Of a DNA stretch of 64,000 nucleotides, positions 12,314 to 23,653 are shown in pieces. Source of the DNA: Proteromonas lacertae (taxonomy: Eukaryota > Sar > Bigyra > Opalinata > Proteromonadidae). The notes under the pieces are model-generated. The model was not told the origin of the DNA and made no database searches. It saw only the letters and a list, made by a program, of their open reading frames with translations. The translations under genes were made by a program, and so were the position numbers. How positions within the stretch are numbered: position 1 is the stretch's first letter; the number at the start of each line of letters is the position of its first letter. The DNA lies in contig NGBS01001170.1 of assembly GCA_002245135.1 (NCBI GenBank), positions 115,102 through 179,101 on the forward strand, written 5' to 3'.

Positions 12314-14977
12314 ATGCCGTTGAAGAAATGGAATAACAAACTGTTTAAGAACATTAGTTTAATAGCATCAAAGGAAGGTGTTCCTAAGAAAAAACTTGAA
12401 ACGTTAAACAGCATCCAGCAATACATTGTTTGTCATGAATTATGTATATAGACTGAGCTTATGATTTTAGTATATTCGAATGATCAAGAACTACAAACGG
12501 CACAACGTTGTTATATAAATCTGTGGGGTTACCTATTAGATACCGTTTCATATGTATATTTACTATTTTTTTATACATTGTTCCAGATTACAAGCGAATA
12601 CAGAGCATTATTTTTTAGGTGTATATTTGGATTGTTGAATAGAAAAGAGTTCCACATTGAAAGAAATGGTTTTCCCGTCGGAACACCTACACCATATGAT
12701 AAATCGGAACCTGGATATGATATACTATGTGATTTCAAAGAGAAAGTAATACAAACATGGAATTTTTGTAATTTATTAGTAAAAAAGACTGCAATCTCAT
12801 TGGTTGAAGAATTATTCTGTGCTCAAATAGCATCCTGTTGTTACTTTATATTATCACCCATTAAACTAATGTTTATTCAATCATTGTCAGAATTAACTCC
12901 ACCAATCACAAATGAGAATAAAGATACCTTATGTCCAGATTGTAGGTTAATTGATACTCCCTATGGATTTAAAATAACTAATGATGAAACGAATATATTT
13001 TTTATAGAACATGATATTGATAAGACTCAATTTTGTCCACTTACCGACATGTGTAAGGAAGTGGAAGATATGTATTTATCAGTTAGGAATAACAGTAAAT
13101 ATCGTGAAAATGTAACGAAGTTTATGAATGATAATCCTTCTTTGTATAACTGGGATCAGATACATTCACCACACAAGCCTGATTTGAAAAATATAAATGA
13201 ATGGAAATCTATCATCTCAGACAAATCACATTTCCTATTTCATTTTGTTAGACTTGTTATTGATCATATTGAAATTCATTGTTTACCACCTTCTCTTGTT
13301 ATTTCATCTCCTACACATTCTCCTGTTTTAAGAGCTTCACTTTCATCAATTACTAATTCAAATACAGTTTCATCCCCTTCTCATAGTAATACTTTTAATT
13401 TTAATAATACAATATCAACATCAACAAATAGCAAAGATAATAATATCCAGTGGTGTTTTATACCAAATTATTTCTTAATTCTAAGGTCAATTTTGCCTGC
13501 AATTCAAGAAGCAATATTAGGAAATTTTTCAATAGGATTTAAGTATAATACAATTATCTCTACAAATTCACATTTAACTGCGACAAGATGTGCTTTATCG
13601 TTATTGAATAATCATTCATTATTGAATTTATTAATGAAGATTACATTTGAACCTTGTTGTATATTTAGCACATCAGATATTGAAATATGTATATATATTA
13701 TATTATATAATGTATAGCTATGCATTATATGGAAATATGGTTTGATAAAATACGAAATAAAGAGACTTTTAGTGATGAAAGTGATTCAGCATTATATGAA
13801 GGAGGAAATGATGATGATAATAATGACAATGATAAGAAAAAAGATAAAAATAATTCAATATCATTGATTAAACTAATACAAATGATTAATAGTAGTGCTA
13901 ATGGATTTCCATTCACAGAAACTGTGGTAAATGGTAATATTTATTCACGGTGTTTTACTATTGAAGATTCAACAATGTGGTTAGAATCTATGGGAATAGT
14001 ATCAACACCTGAAGAAGCCATAGCAATAATAAATGAATTAATTCAATCTGAATATGTAGAAAAATGTATATTTATTTTTATATATTTTATTATTTTATTT
14101 AATTATATATATAGTGGAAAGTACTGAAGATCCAGGAATAATATATTATAATATTCCAAAGACAGTAACATTGGAAGGAAATCAGCATGAATTCAAATAC
14201 AAAGAAGGTGGTCATTATTCCTTACCAGATAATTTCAATTATGATTATTATTTCAAGATACTCAGTATGCTGTTAGATCAAGATCATTTCCAAGTAACTT
14301 TAAGAGTATTGAGCTTTATATACAACTCAATGGATCTATTTCATGGAGAAAAGAGAGTTAAATTAATTGTAGAAGTCTTACTTGGCAAACATTTCTTTAA
14401 ACTATTCACACATTGGTATTTTTTAGTTCGACAATTCTTTATCACTCTTTTAGTATATAAAGTGTTTAGAACTAAAAGAACACTTTTGCCTTGTCTAACT
14501 CCAGAACAAATCCAAGATCTGAGTGGTATAGAAACAGAAGAAACACCAGAAGCAATGTATTTAGAAAGACAAGGATTAAGACCAAGATTTCATTCAATTT
14601 CAGATTTACAAACTAAACAAGAAAGTACTTTATCTAAAATAGCTTATAATTTATCATCTGCTATTTCTAGTATTGCTAGAAGAAGAACTAAATCTATAAG
14701 TAATGTGTTTGAAACTTCAATGGAATATGAATCTCAAGCATTAGATTTGGTAATTGCAAGTAAACTTGATTCTTTTATACAGTTAATCTGTTCGCAAATA
14801 TCTAATCCTGATGATAAATTTGATTGTTATACTGAAGATAAACAAGTGTATGCTGAAGCTGGAATGAAGGAATATTTGGAATCTTTGAATTTGTATTATA
14901 AAGAAGTAAAAAAGGTTGGTCCGAATGAACAAGTTCCTGCTCCAAATCTTGATTTCAAAGTTACCTCCACTGAGTAG
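12314..14977 (+). CDS. Large DUF1765-like (UPF0592) protein
   Basis: Splicing from the ATG at 12314 through a 27-nt intron (near 12447-12473) and three more gives about 800 residues. The N-terminal half contains LFFRCIFGLLNRKEF and a long helical region; a Ser/Asn-rich insert follows. The C-terminal part has YYFKILSMLLDQDHFQVTLR, VLSFIYNSMDLFHGEKRVKL and HFFKLFTHWYFLVRQFF. That order (helical pairs, then the LF-HW-VR-F motif) resembles the DUF1765 domain known from fungi and other protists. The molecular function of that family is not known to me. A Ser/Arg-rich region (ARRRTKSISNV) near the end may be phosphorylated. The call rests on one domain and is moderate. Confidence 0.5.
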
Positions 14978-15148
14978 ATTATTTTGATACAATTCTTAAT
15001 TATTTGTTTTATGTATATCTGTTGTGTAGCGATTATTATTTTGGATTGATTGCGTATATTTTCAAAGTCTAAAACCCTTTTGTTATTGTGTGAGAACAAA
15101 AAGAAAATTTTGAAGTTTATCTAAAGAGATTCTGACTTAATATTCAGT

Positions 15149-15220
15149 GCGGGGATAACTCAGTGGTAGAGTGTTCGATTGCAGATCGAGATGTCCCCGG
15201 TTCAATCCCGGGTCTTCGCT
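15149..15220 (+). tRNA. tRNA-Cys (GCA anticodon)
   Basis: The 72-nt sequence folds as a complete cloverleaf. The acceptor arm GCGGGGA pairs with TCTTCGC, with two G-U pairs, and the discriminator is T. The D-arm/A-box is TAACTCAGTGG. The anticodon loop TTGCAGA carries GCA for cysteine. The T-arm/B-box GGTTCAATCCC closes on CCGGG/CCCGG. No intron is present. A run of T follows at once, the usual RNA polymerase III stop. It sits between two protein genes with A/T-rich flanks. Confidence 0.95.
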
Positions 15221-15333
15221 TATTTTTTTCTTTTTTTTTCAGTATTTTATAATATATATTTTTTATTCTTATAATTACAAACAATCATTTAAAGAAACAG
15301 TAATCTATATATTTAGTTAAAAATTAATTATTT

Positions 15334-17116
15334 TTATAAATCATCTTCATTCCAATCATTTTCTTCATCAGGTTCTAACAATTCTTGATACTTCGTTCTA
15401 CTATATCTAGACCATGCAGTCAGTCCATCTTCATTCTGCTGTTTCGCTAAGAAAGGATTCGATTCTTCAAAATCCAAAAACTTATTCACATCAAACAGCA
15501 TATCAAAACTAACACCACATTGATGTATAACATCAGGTTTAAGAAAATCTTTCAAATAAAACGTATCATCTTGCTTATGCAACAAATCACACATTTGACA
15601 CAACACATCTTCCACTAAGATAGCTTGTTGTCCCAAGCTTTCCAATCTTCGTAGCTGTTCTTTGTAAAACTCAGCAACTTCATGTGCTCTTATTACACCA
15701 TCTCCATCTAAATCAACACATCTGAACCAATAACCTATACTTTGAGGATTTGTTTTATCTTCACAAGATAATATAAAATCTACAAATAATATATATAAAA
15801 TATAAATATATATATATATATATATACATGTAAAATCAGCATAATTCATTTTATTAGGAATATCACTCATTAATCTATGGCCTAAGCCTTTAAATATTCT
15901 TTCTAATATTGTATTAGTTAATGAATAATTATCAAATGGAATAACATCATTCAGGGAGAGATAACCATCATGATCAGCATCCAATTGGTAAAATGAACAA
16001 AAAATAACATAGAAATCTTCATATGAAAAATAATCAGATGACTATATATATATATAAACAAATAACAATTATATATATATATATACATTATTAATATCTT
16101 CTTCTTTATCAAGTTGTTTGCTTACTTCATAGAATGTACTAGAAGTGAATTCTTTTAAAGATATTTTCCTATTTAAATGTGTATTTACTACATAAAATAT
16201 TCTATTGATTATTGTCTCTGCATATTTATCAACAAAATTACTATACGTTTCTAGAAAATCTAAACTTGGATGAGTATTTATTAAGGCTAATTAATATATT
16301 ATATAATATAATATTTATTATATATACTTGATATTATTCCTTGAAAATCGTCAGGAATTAAATAATCTCTATTTGATGGACATAACTATACAATAATATT
16401 AATAATAATAATAATATACCAATCTAAAATATCGTTCTTCTGGTTTATAAGGAAGCATTTCCTTTTGCCAATACTTCAACATATCATCAACAGTAATAAT
16501 TGTATTGTCATCTATTGTTTCCGGTTGTTTATGTTTGGTTATCATTAATATTTTATTAAATAATTGATTATAACAGAATGATGGTAATCCGCACAGTTCT
16601 GATGTTGCATTTTTAAATTCAATTCTATTTATTCCTTTTTCATGTTTTTTGAAGTATTCTTTTATTGTTTTTTGATCTTGAGGCCAATTTACGGTTGGAT
16701 CCTCTGGAATATAGAATCTTGGAATTGTGTATGAATTAAAAGACACAGATATCTATATATTTTATTGATTTACAATATACTCGAGAGGATGAACGTACAG
16801 AAAATCGATGACTTTTTCTAAATGATGGAGATATAACCATAGAAAAGTCTCCTGATTTTCTTGTTGGTAAGTTTGCATACTTCCTGAACATTATAACAAA
16901 AAAAATTAAATACATTTTGGAATGTGGAATATCCATAAATTTCGCCATTTGCAAAGGTTCTGAATTTTTCACTTCATTAAATAAAGTATCAAGCTAAAAA
17001 ATAAAGAATTGAAATACAATGTTTTGAGTAGAGGGTAGTGATAGCCATACAGCAAATAGTTGCTGAATTTTAGAGTTGGATACACTGCCTATACTCGAAT
17101 GAAGTGTTTTAGGCAT
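15334..17116 (-). CDS. PP2A regulatory subunit B'' (PPP2R3 family), EF-hand protein
   Basis: Exons read leftwards from the ATG at 17116 include IPRFYIPEDPTVNWPQDQ, GLPSFCYNQLFNKI and the EF-hand blocks FYQLDADHDGYLSLNDV and FRCVDLDGDGVIRAHEV, both with canonical acidic calcium ligands. The C-terminal segment ends FDFEESNPFLAKQ-like and then an acidic tail. This is the B''/PR72-G5PR layout: a calcium-responsive subunit that directs protein phosphatase 2A to substrates. At least seven short introns are present; several are almost pure (TA)n, for example near 15800-15830 and 16040-16085. Which B'' subtype it is cannot be decided by eye. Confidence 0.85.
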
Positions 17117-17463
17117 TTTTAAAATTTTTGGTTCGTTGAACAAGCCAAGCCATTTCAAATTGAAATAATGAAATACTCATTACACAGATGGTTTGTGAAG
17201 TATATATAAACATATTTACAAATATTAACTCATGGAGAATAAGAAGAGTTTAAAAGAAAAATTAACTTTATGACTCGATACAATCTCCACATATTGACTC
17301 TTGCTGATTTTTATTTTGATTAATATAGAATAATATTATTCTTAAAAAACAGTTGATTACACATTTTTATATCTAATAGGTCAGAATAGAGCATATATGG
17401 TTGTGGTAGTTGAAAATAGTGTATTGTGAATAGAAATAACAAGAAGAACGTCAAATGAAGTGA

Positions 17464-17577
17464 TATAATGATTATATAAGAATGTTAAAAGTATTATTTA
17501 CTGATTATTTAAGGAGTAACAGAGAAATATTACCTGAAATAATAATATTTGAAAGAGATGGAGTAAGTGAATCTCAG
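17464..17577 (+). pseudogene. PIWI-domain (Argonaute) gene fragment, decayed
   Basis: A 38-codon open stretch reads NDYIRMLKVLFTDYLRSN, then REILPEIIIFERDGVSESQ. This matches the middle of an Argonaute PIWI domain, where the pattern Pxx(I/L)I(I/F)xRDGVSxxQ precedes part of the RNase H-like active site. It is bounded by a stop codon just upstream (17461-17463) and another about 40 bases downstream, with no other recognisable Argonaute sequence in the 590-base gap between the PP2A and MORN genes. I read it as a relic. A short AYMVVVVENS stretch near 17395 may belong to the same dead gene. The surrounding gap shows nothing else I can support. Confidence 0.7.
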
Positions 17578-17703
17578 AATATAGATTATTATAATTATAA
17601 TCATATTTATATGTTTATATGATGAGAAAATAACAAAAAACAAAAAGTTTGACTTGACGATTTATTCGTTTTGTTTTTTTGTTTTTCGTTTTTCATTCAA
17701 TAG

Positions 17704-18559
17704 ATGTCAATAACTCTTAAAATAAATACAGTAGCTGTTAATTCTACTTCAAGGCCTGCTGGTTCTAATTCAAACACTCCCAAAATGTCTGGTCCCAGAG
17801 TTTCAACAGTAAGTAGAGGAAGAGCTAGCTGTGTGAGAAGTATTGGTGAATCATCTAGTTATACAAAAGGTGATAGTTTCCCATTGATTGATGGGATATA
17901 CAAAGGTGATATTGTGGAAGGTGTTAGACAAGGATACGGATCAATTTCTTGGCCTAATGGCGATATATATGAAGGTGAATTTAAAGATGGGTTAAGAGAT
18001 GGTAAAGGAACTTTAATCAGTGGCAATGGTCATAAATACACTGGCGAATGGAAAAGAAGTCAGAAGAGTGGAAGAGGTGAGGAAATTTGGCCAAATGGAA
18101 GAAGAGTATAGATTTATTTGCTTTATATTTCTAATTAGTATACAGGAAGCTATATAAAAGACAAATTTGAAGGTCAAGGATCATTAGTAACATTTGGAGG
18201 TAAATATGACGGTAAATTCCACAATGGAAAGAAACATGGTTTTGGCACACAGACATATAAATCAGGAGGTGAATATGAAGGAGAATGGGTGGATGGATAT
18301 ATGGAAGGTCAAGGAAAATTCATCAATAAAGAAGGAATTATATATGAGGGAGAATGGAAGAAAGGAGAGAGAAGTGGTAAAGGAAGAGAAATTAAACGTA
18401 TATTCATAGTATTTATATACTTATTTAGCCGATGATACATATTATGAAGGTGAATGGTTGAATAATTTGAAACATGGAGTAGGTAAAGTATTATTACCCA
18501 ATGGAAAGATAAGAGAAGGAGAATGGAGGAAAGGTCAACATGTTAGATGGATACAATAA
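17704..18559 (+). CDS. MORN-repeat protein
   Basis: After a Ser/Pro/Arg-rich N-terminus of about 60 residues, roughly nine MORN repeats follow with the pattern Y-x-G-E-(W/F)-x(2)-G-x(2)-x-G-x-G. Examples are GDIYEGEFKDGLRDGKG, HKYTGEWKRSQKSGRG, GGEYEGEWVDGYMEGQG, GIIYEGEWKKGERSGKG and DTYYEGEWLNNLKHGVG. Two short introns split it. MORN repeats bind lipids or proteins and are frequent in membrane-skeleton and ciliary proteins. There is no catalytic domain (no PIP kinase, no SET). A TAG directly before the ATG may mark a 5'UTR intron. Confidence 0.85.
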
Positions 18560-18576
18560 AATGTGTATAATATTAA

Positions 18577-20215
18577 TTATTTAAATTAATCTATTTTTGC
18601 CATATTTATGTGTTATTAATGTTGTTTTTTGTTAAATGAGTGAAATTAAAACACAATTTAGAAATAAATAATATTATTATTTGCTTGTATTTACAGTTGA
18701 GTTATTAAATTCACCAAATGGAAGAGGAACAGGAAGATATGAAGAATTAGGTTGGATTTTATTGGATTCATATAATTGAAGATATTTTGCATGAGTTTTA
18801 TAATGTAGTATTAAATTGTATTTTCTTGTTCCTTTGTATATACAATTTGGAATTTCACATTTATATACTTTATTCTTCTTTTCTTTTGTATTATTATTAT
18901 TATTAACATTATTATTGTTTGATTTATTCATATGACTTTGTAAATGAGTTTTTAATGTAGATGGATTTTTAGCTTTATAATCACAATTTTTACATAAATA
19001 TATCTTATAGTCCATATGATTCAATAATCGATGTTTTACCAATATATTGATATTATTTGAGATAAAATCACAATTCTCAACAGAACAATGATTTCGATCA
19101 TTTTCATTATAATGAAATTCTTTTAAATGTTCTAACATCAGTTTCTTTGACATTATATGGTAATTACAGTCATTCTCTGGACAATTTATACTTATTTCGT
19201 TATTGTGATCATTTTCAATATGTTTTATTAATATTTCTTCATTGTTACTTATAAATGAACATTCTTTATAAATACATTTCATTTTCTCATTTTCATCAAA
19301 ATGACTAGATAAATGGATTACATAATCTTCATTGGAATTACTTATCTCTTCACATTCATAATAATTACATTTCAATTCAATTCCATCATTTAATGAACTG
19401 TAATATTCATTAAACATTTCATGATTTTCATTTAAATGATTTGATAATTCTATTAATTTACTCAACTTCATATCACAGTGAGGACAGTTTAATATATGAT
19501 TATCTTCATTGTGTTTCTCTACATGATTTTTTATATAACTTCCATTCGTTGTACCAAATTCACAGTTTTTACATTTATATGGCTTTTCTTCATTACTAAT
19601 ATGTTTATTTGAATGACGATATAAATGATCTTTTCGTTTTGTTATATAACCACAGTTTTTACATTCATATACACCATTATTATCATCACATTCATATAAA
19701 CTGTTATTGTCATCTTCAATTTCATTCTTTTTATATTCATATCCATTATTTTCTTTTTCTTTTGAGAATAATGGTTTTGGAGGAGCTTCTAATGGTAATA
19801 TTATATCATTATTGTTGTTGCCATGTATTTGAGTTTTAGAATGATTATTTTCTTCATTATTTTTGTTATTTGTCATTATTGGATGAACTATTTGAATTAC
19901 ACTCTCATTACTTGATTCTATCGGATGTTTACTCTCAATTCTACTAATATGTTCTTCTAAATGATTCACTAATTCATGTGGATATAGAACAACAAAACCA
20001 CAACAATCATAAGGACAATGTAGTTCTTTTAGAGGGATTGAGCGAGATTTTCCTTTTGTATTAGTTTGTTTTTCTTTTATTTCATTTCCTTCATTTGTTT
20101 GTTTCAACACTTTCAAAGGAACTATTGAATTAAGAATTGAAACTGTTATACTATTTTCTTCATTCATTAATATACTATTGTATTTTCGTTTAATAGGGTT
20201 TTCAGACATATCTTA
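18577..20215. repeat. Outer inverted-repeat arm, left (zinc-finger copy 1)
   Basis: This 1.64-kb block is the reverse complement of 30224-31861 at near identity. It covers the whole zinc-finger gene, about 100 bases of 3' flank and 6 bases before the ATG. Similarity ends abruptly at both borders: the flanks (MORN gene side and AHI1 side) have no counterpart on the right. Confidence 0.9.
18677..20209 (-). CDS. C2H2 zinc-finger protein, copy 1
   Basis: An intronless 510-residue protein with about ten C2H2 fingers. One stands alone near residues 63-88 (HCPYDCCGFV ... HLEEH); the rest run nearly head to tail from about residue 180, for example YECKNCGYITKRKDHLYRHS and YLCKNCDYKAKNPSTLKTHL. Several have wider C-x(4)-C spacing (CIYKECSF, CSVENCDF), a pattern seen in REST-like or Hermes-type DNA-binding arrays. 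A nuclear DNA- or RNA-binding role is likely; the target is unknown. Copy 2 at 30230-31762 differs by about 14 residues: 12 fall in the first 165 residues and two near the C-terminus, while the finger array between is identical. The lack of introns is unusual for this neighbourhood. Confidence 0.85.
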   Translation of the reverse strand: MSENPIKRKYNSILMNEENSITVSILNSIVPLKVLKQTNEGNEIKEKQTNTKGKSRSIPLKELHCPYDCCGFVVLYPHELVNHLEEHISRIESKHPIESSNESVIQIVHPIMTNNKNNEENNHSKTQIHGNNNNDIILPLEAPPKPLFSKEKENNGYEYKKNEIEDDNNSLYECDDNNGVYECKNCGYITKRKDHLYRHSNKHISNEEKPYKCKNCEFGTTNGSYIKNHVEKHNEDNHILNCPHCDMKLSKLIELSNHLNENHEMFNEYYSSLNDGIELKCNYYECEEISNSNEDYVIHLSSHFDENEKMKCIYKECSFISNNEEILIKHIENDHNNEISINCPENDCNYHIMSKKLMLEHLKEFHYNENDRNHCSVENCDFISNNINILVKHRLLNHMDYKIYLCKNCDYKAKNPSTLKTHLQSHMNKSNNNNVNNNNNTKEKKNKVYKCEIPNCIYKGTRKYNLILHYKTHAKYLQLYESNKIQPNSSYLPVPLPFGEFNNSTVNTSK

Positions 20216-20320
20216 CGGATATTTCTTGAGAAATAAGAAAAAATAAAACATGTGTCGTTTGACAAGTGACCTACATGTTCGACTTAACAAGCTTGACCAG
20301 ACAAAAATTCAAAAAATAAA

Positions 20321-23300
20321 ATGCTTTTGAGAGTGAAAGAGAGATGGAGAAGACTAAAAGATAAAGTTGGAATATTGATCCATAATGGAACAATCCCTAG
20401 AATAGAAGTAACTGAAGAAGAGCACGATGCTACAGTTGTTGAGGGAGCTGAGAATGCTGAGTCTGCCAAAACATATACACATGTATAATTGATGATTTTA
20501 GTTGTTATAATAGTTGACAATTGTATCTGTAGATCCTCTATTGAGAGATTCATTAATTAGGCAAGTTATTTGTATGGTTCATATTGTTAATACAACTTCA
20601 GGAAGAGTATAAAATAATTTTTATTTAATAAAATAATAGTATATGAAAAAGATGCCATTTAATAAAGCAAAAGTTGTTAATATGGTTGAAAAAGTGTGTT
20701 CAATGAAAGGAGTCGAATCAGACTGTGCATATATCCTTCCAATATCAACAATGCCAATCGCTGTAGATGGAGGTGAATTAGTTCAAGAAATGATAGATTT
20801 CAGTCAAAATGAACATGGTACACTTTATATCGATCAACCGTATAAATATAAATATAACTAATAGATTGGATTTATTTAAAGAAAGAAAAGATTGTATCTT
20901 CTTTTTCGAATTATTAGCATTTGGTCCTTCCATAACAGAAAAAGAAATGAAAGAAAGTATAATAAATAAATAATATATATATATATATAGCTGGTGGTTA
21001 TCATAGAGTAGCTTGGGCATTTCTCAAGCCGTGGAGTGTATATCATAAACAAACGAATCTAATTGAAACGGATAGTAAAGGAAATTTGAGATTACAGTTA
21101 TATGAATATCCAAAGTCACTTTCAATGAATTTATTAAGGAGATATGCTGTATTACAAGGATATGGTGATATATATGATGAAATACCAACTCCTGATATAT
21201 ATTTAGTATATTTATATTATTGGAATAATAAGAAACTGTTTAAGAATAAATATCATAGCTCATTGTATAATGATTATTATTATTATTATTAATATTATAG
21301 ATATTGTAATTTCAAAGATGTACCTCGTCCAGATAAAGCTAAAAGAATTGGTAAAAGAGCGTTAAATGTATTTGAATATGAGGAACATACAGATTTATCC
21401 AATCTTAAAACACCAGCACATAATCGACTAATGACTACAACAATGAAGAAAGAACAAAGTGTTTATGAAAAAAGAAGATTATTGAGATTACGTAAAGATG
21501 AAGAAGTATGTGAAATTCCTGATGATTTAATAAAGTCAGTTCATTCTGATTCAATGGGTTGTACTTGTTTGAAATATTCAAATGATGGAGAATATATAGC
21601 ATGCGCTTGTATTAATTATAATAAACAATGTACTGTAAAGATGTATAATAATAATATTTATTACTATATATATATATGTATAGATTTGAATTAAGTCAGT
21701 TTAAAAATATTATCAAAATTCAATCACACTATAATTATATTTATACAATATTCTGGAGTAATGATGATAAATTCATTATTACTGCTTCCGCTGATTGTTC
21801 TATAGGTATATTCTATATAGACATTGAGAATAAGAAGTGTATTCCATTTCAATTTACATCTGAACCACCAAGTTATGTTTATTGTGCAAATCCATTTCCA
21901 ATGGAAAATAATACACTTCATATAGTAGCTAGTTATTTTGATAAAACTGTTAAAGAGTATATGTTTAAAGTTGATACAAATGCTGCCAATACAGCTGAAA
22001 TGCTATCACAACCAGAGATATTTACATTACCATCAGTATACATATATATTAAATAATAATTACTATTTCTTATATTAATAATAATAATAGAATGAAAATA
22101 ATGAAGAATGTTTCACTACTTACATAGAATATGTATTTATGAATGGTTTAGTAGCAAATGACACAATAATATCAAATCCAACAAAATCACTTAGTAAAAC
22201 AAAAACAAAGATATTAATGGGAGATAGTAAAGGATATATAATAATATATTCAACGGAGTTGTTATTATCACAATTATCTATGAATGATGGTCATATATTA
22301 CAATAGTATAAATATATTATTATTTTCATTTTAATTAATAGTTTTAATATGGAGAGAATCATTAAACCAAATGGTCCTTATAGTTGTATAAGTTATATAG
22401 AATATTGTCCAAAGAAAAAACACTACTTTTTAGTATATATATATATATATAATTATATAATTATATAAATAGTCTTGTGGTCAAATGAATGTATTAAAGA
22501 AATATTCAATCATTGCTTCAGAACAACAATTATCATTTCCTGGATTCAAATGTGAAAACTTCTTATTAAAAGCAAGTTGGAGTCCTGATGGTAGATACTT
22601 TATAGCTGGTTCAGAAGATAGAACAATGTATAATTTTATAATAATAATAATTATTTATTATTTAGTGATATTTGGGATACTCAAACTTCACAAAAAGTTC
22701 ATTTACCAACACTATTAGATGATCTCTATCCTGGTGTAATAACTGATATAAAATGGCATCCTACTGAACATATGTTATGCGTATCTTGTTATGGTGGTGA
22801 TTATCCAATATTATTCTATGTTTTTGAAATGACTGAAGAAAGAAAAGAACAAAGAAGACAAGATCGATTAGCTTTAGATGCAAGTATGTTATTTATTATT
22901 TATCAATATAGGAATTCAATCATTGAAGTTAAAACATACAGTTCAAGGTGGTTCATTATCAAGAGGTGTAAGTAGACAAATTGATTTTGATAAATATGAA
23001 GATACTCTCAACAAACCAACAAATAGCAATAATCCTTTAACTTCACCAACTTCACCACAGTCTTCATTGCCCAATTATATTATTCCGCCTGGTCCACCAC
23101 CACGTGGTATACCCATGCCGGTATTATCTCCAACTGATAATGATAATTATCACCCAATGCCTCAAGTTAATGATTTGAAGGAAAGAAAACATCCTAATGA
23201 ATTGAATCCTAATAAGCCAAAGAATTTACCTCCTCCTGGTGTGTCACTTTATGGAGGTCCAAGGATGGATTCTTTACCAAGAGGACCTCAACAGATTCCA

Positions 23301-23399
23301 ATGTCTAGTAGAAATAAAAACTTTAGTGGAAGTGGAAGTATGTCATTGGAAGAATCGTTGTCTAACTTCTTAATGAAATATAAAAAATTCAATAAATAA
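20321..23399 (+). CDS. AHI1: Jouberin (AHI1) homologue, ciliary transition-zone WD40 protein
   Basis: About ten exons assemble from the ATG at 20321. The pre-WD40 part matches jouberin: QVICMVHIVNTTSGRYMKK, CIFFFELLAFG, HRVAWAFLKPW and NLRLQLYEYPKS. The WD40 blades follow: GCTCLKYSNDGEYIACAC, HYNYIYTIFWSNDDKFIITA, then further blades through KASWSPDGRYFIAGSEDR and ITDIKWHPTEHMLCVSCYGG. The C-terminal 150 residues are Pro-rich (PPGPPPRG, PPPGVSLYGG) and lack the SH3 domain of the vertebrate protein. Jouberin works at the ciliary base, so its presence suggests a ciliated or flagellated life stage. The gene is present only in the left half of the inverted duplication. Exon borders are inferred. 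Confidence 0.78.
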
Positions 23400-23653
23400 T
23401 ATAATTGTGTTTGATTTTGTGTTGTGTTGCACTATAAAGAAGTGACAAATATCACATACACACTATTTGTTGGTTTGTAAAAGTAAAAATGAAATGAAAT
23501 GCTTTTTTATGATATCATAATACATTTATCAATTATATTATAGTAAATACGATTTTAAAATATGAAAATAAATACGAGTATGCAAATAAATTTTTGAAAT
23601 TTTTCTTTTTATTCAAGTGAAACGGCTATAAGTTTTATTCCTTTTTTCATCTA

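Noticed and set aside
19609-19839. His/Tyr-rich frame opposite zinc-finger copy 1 (and its twin at 30600-30830)
   Set aside because: Both are mirror shadows of the zinc-finger coding sequence; their conservation follows from the near-identity of the arms.
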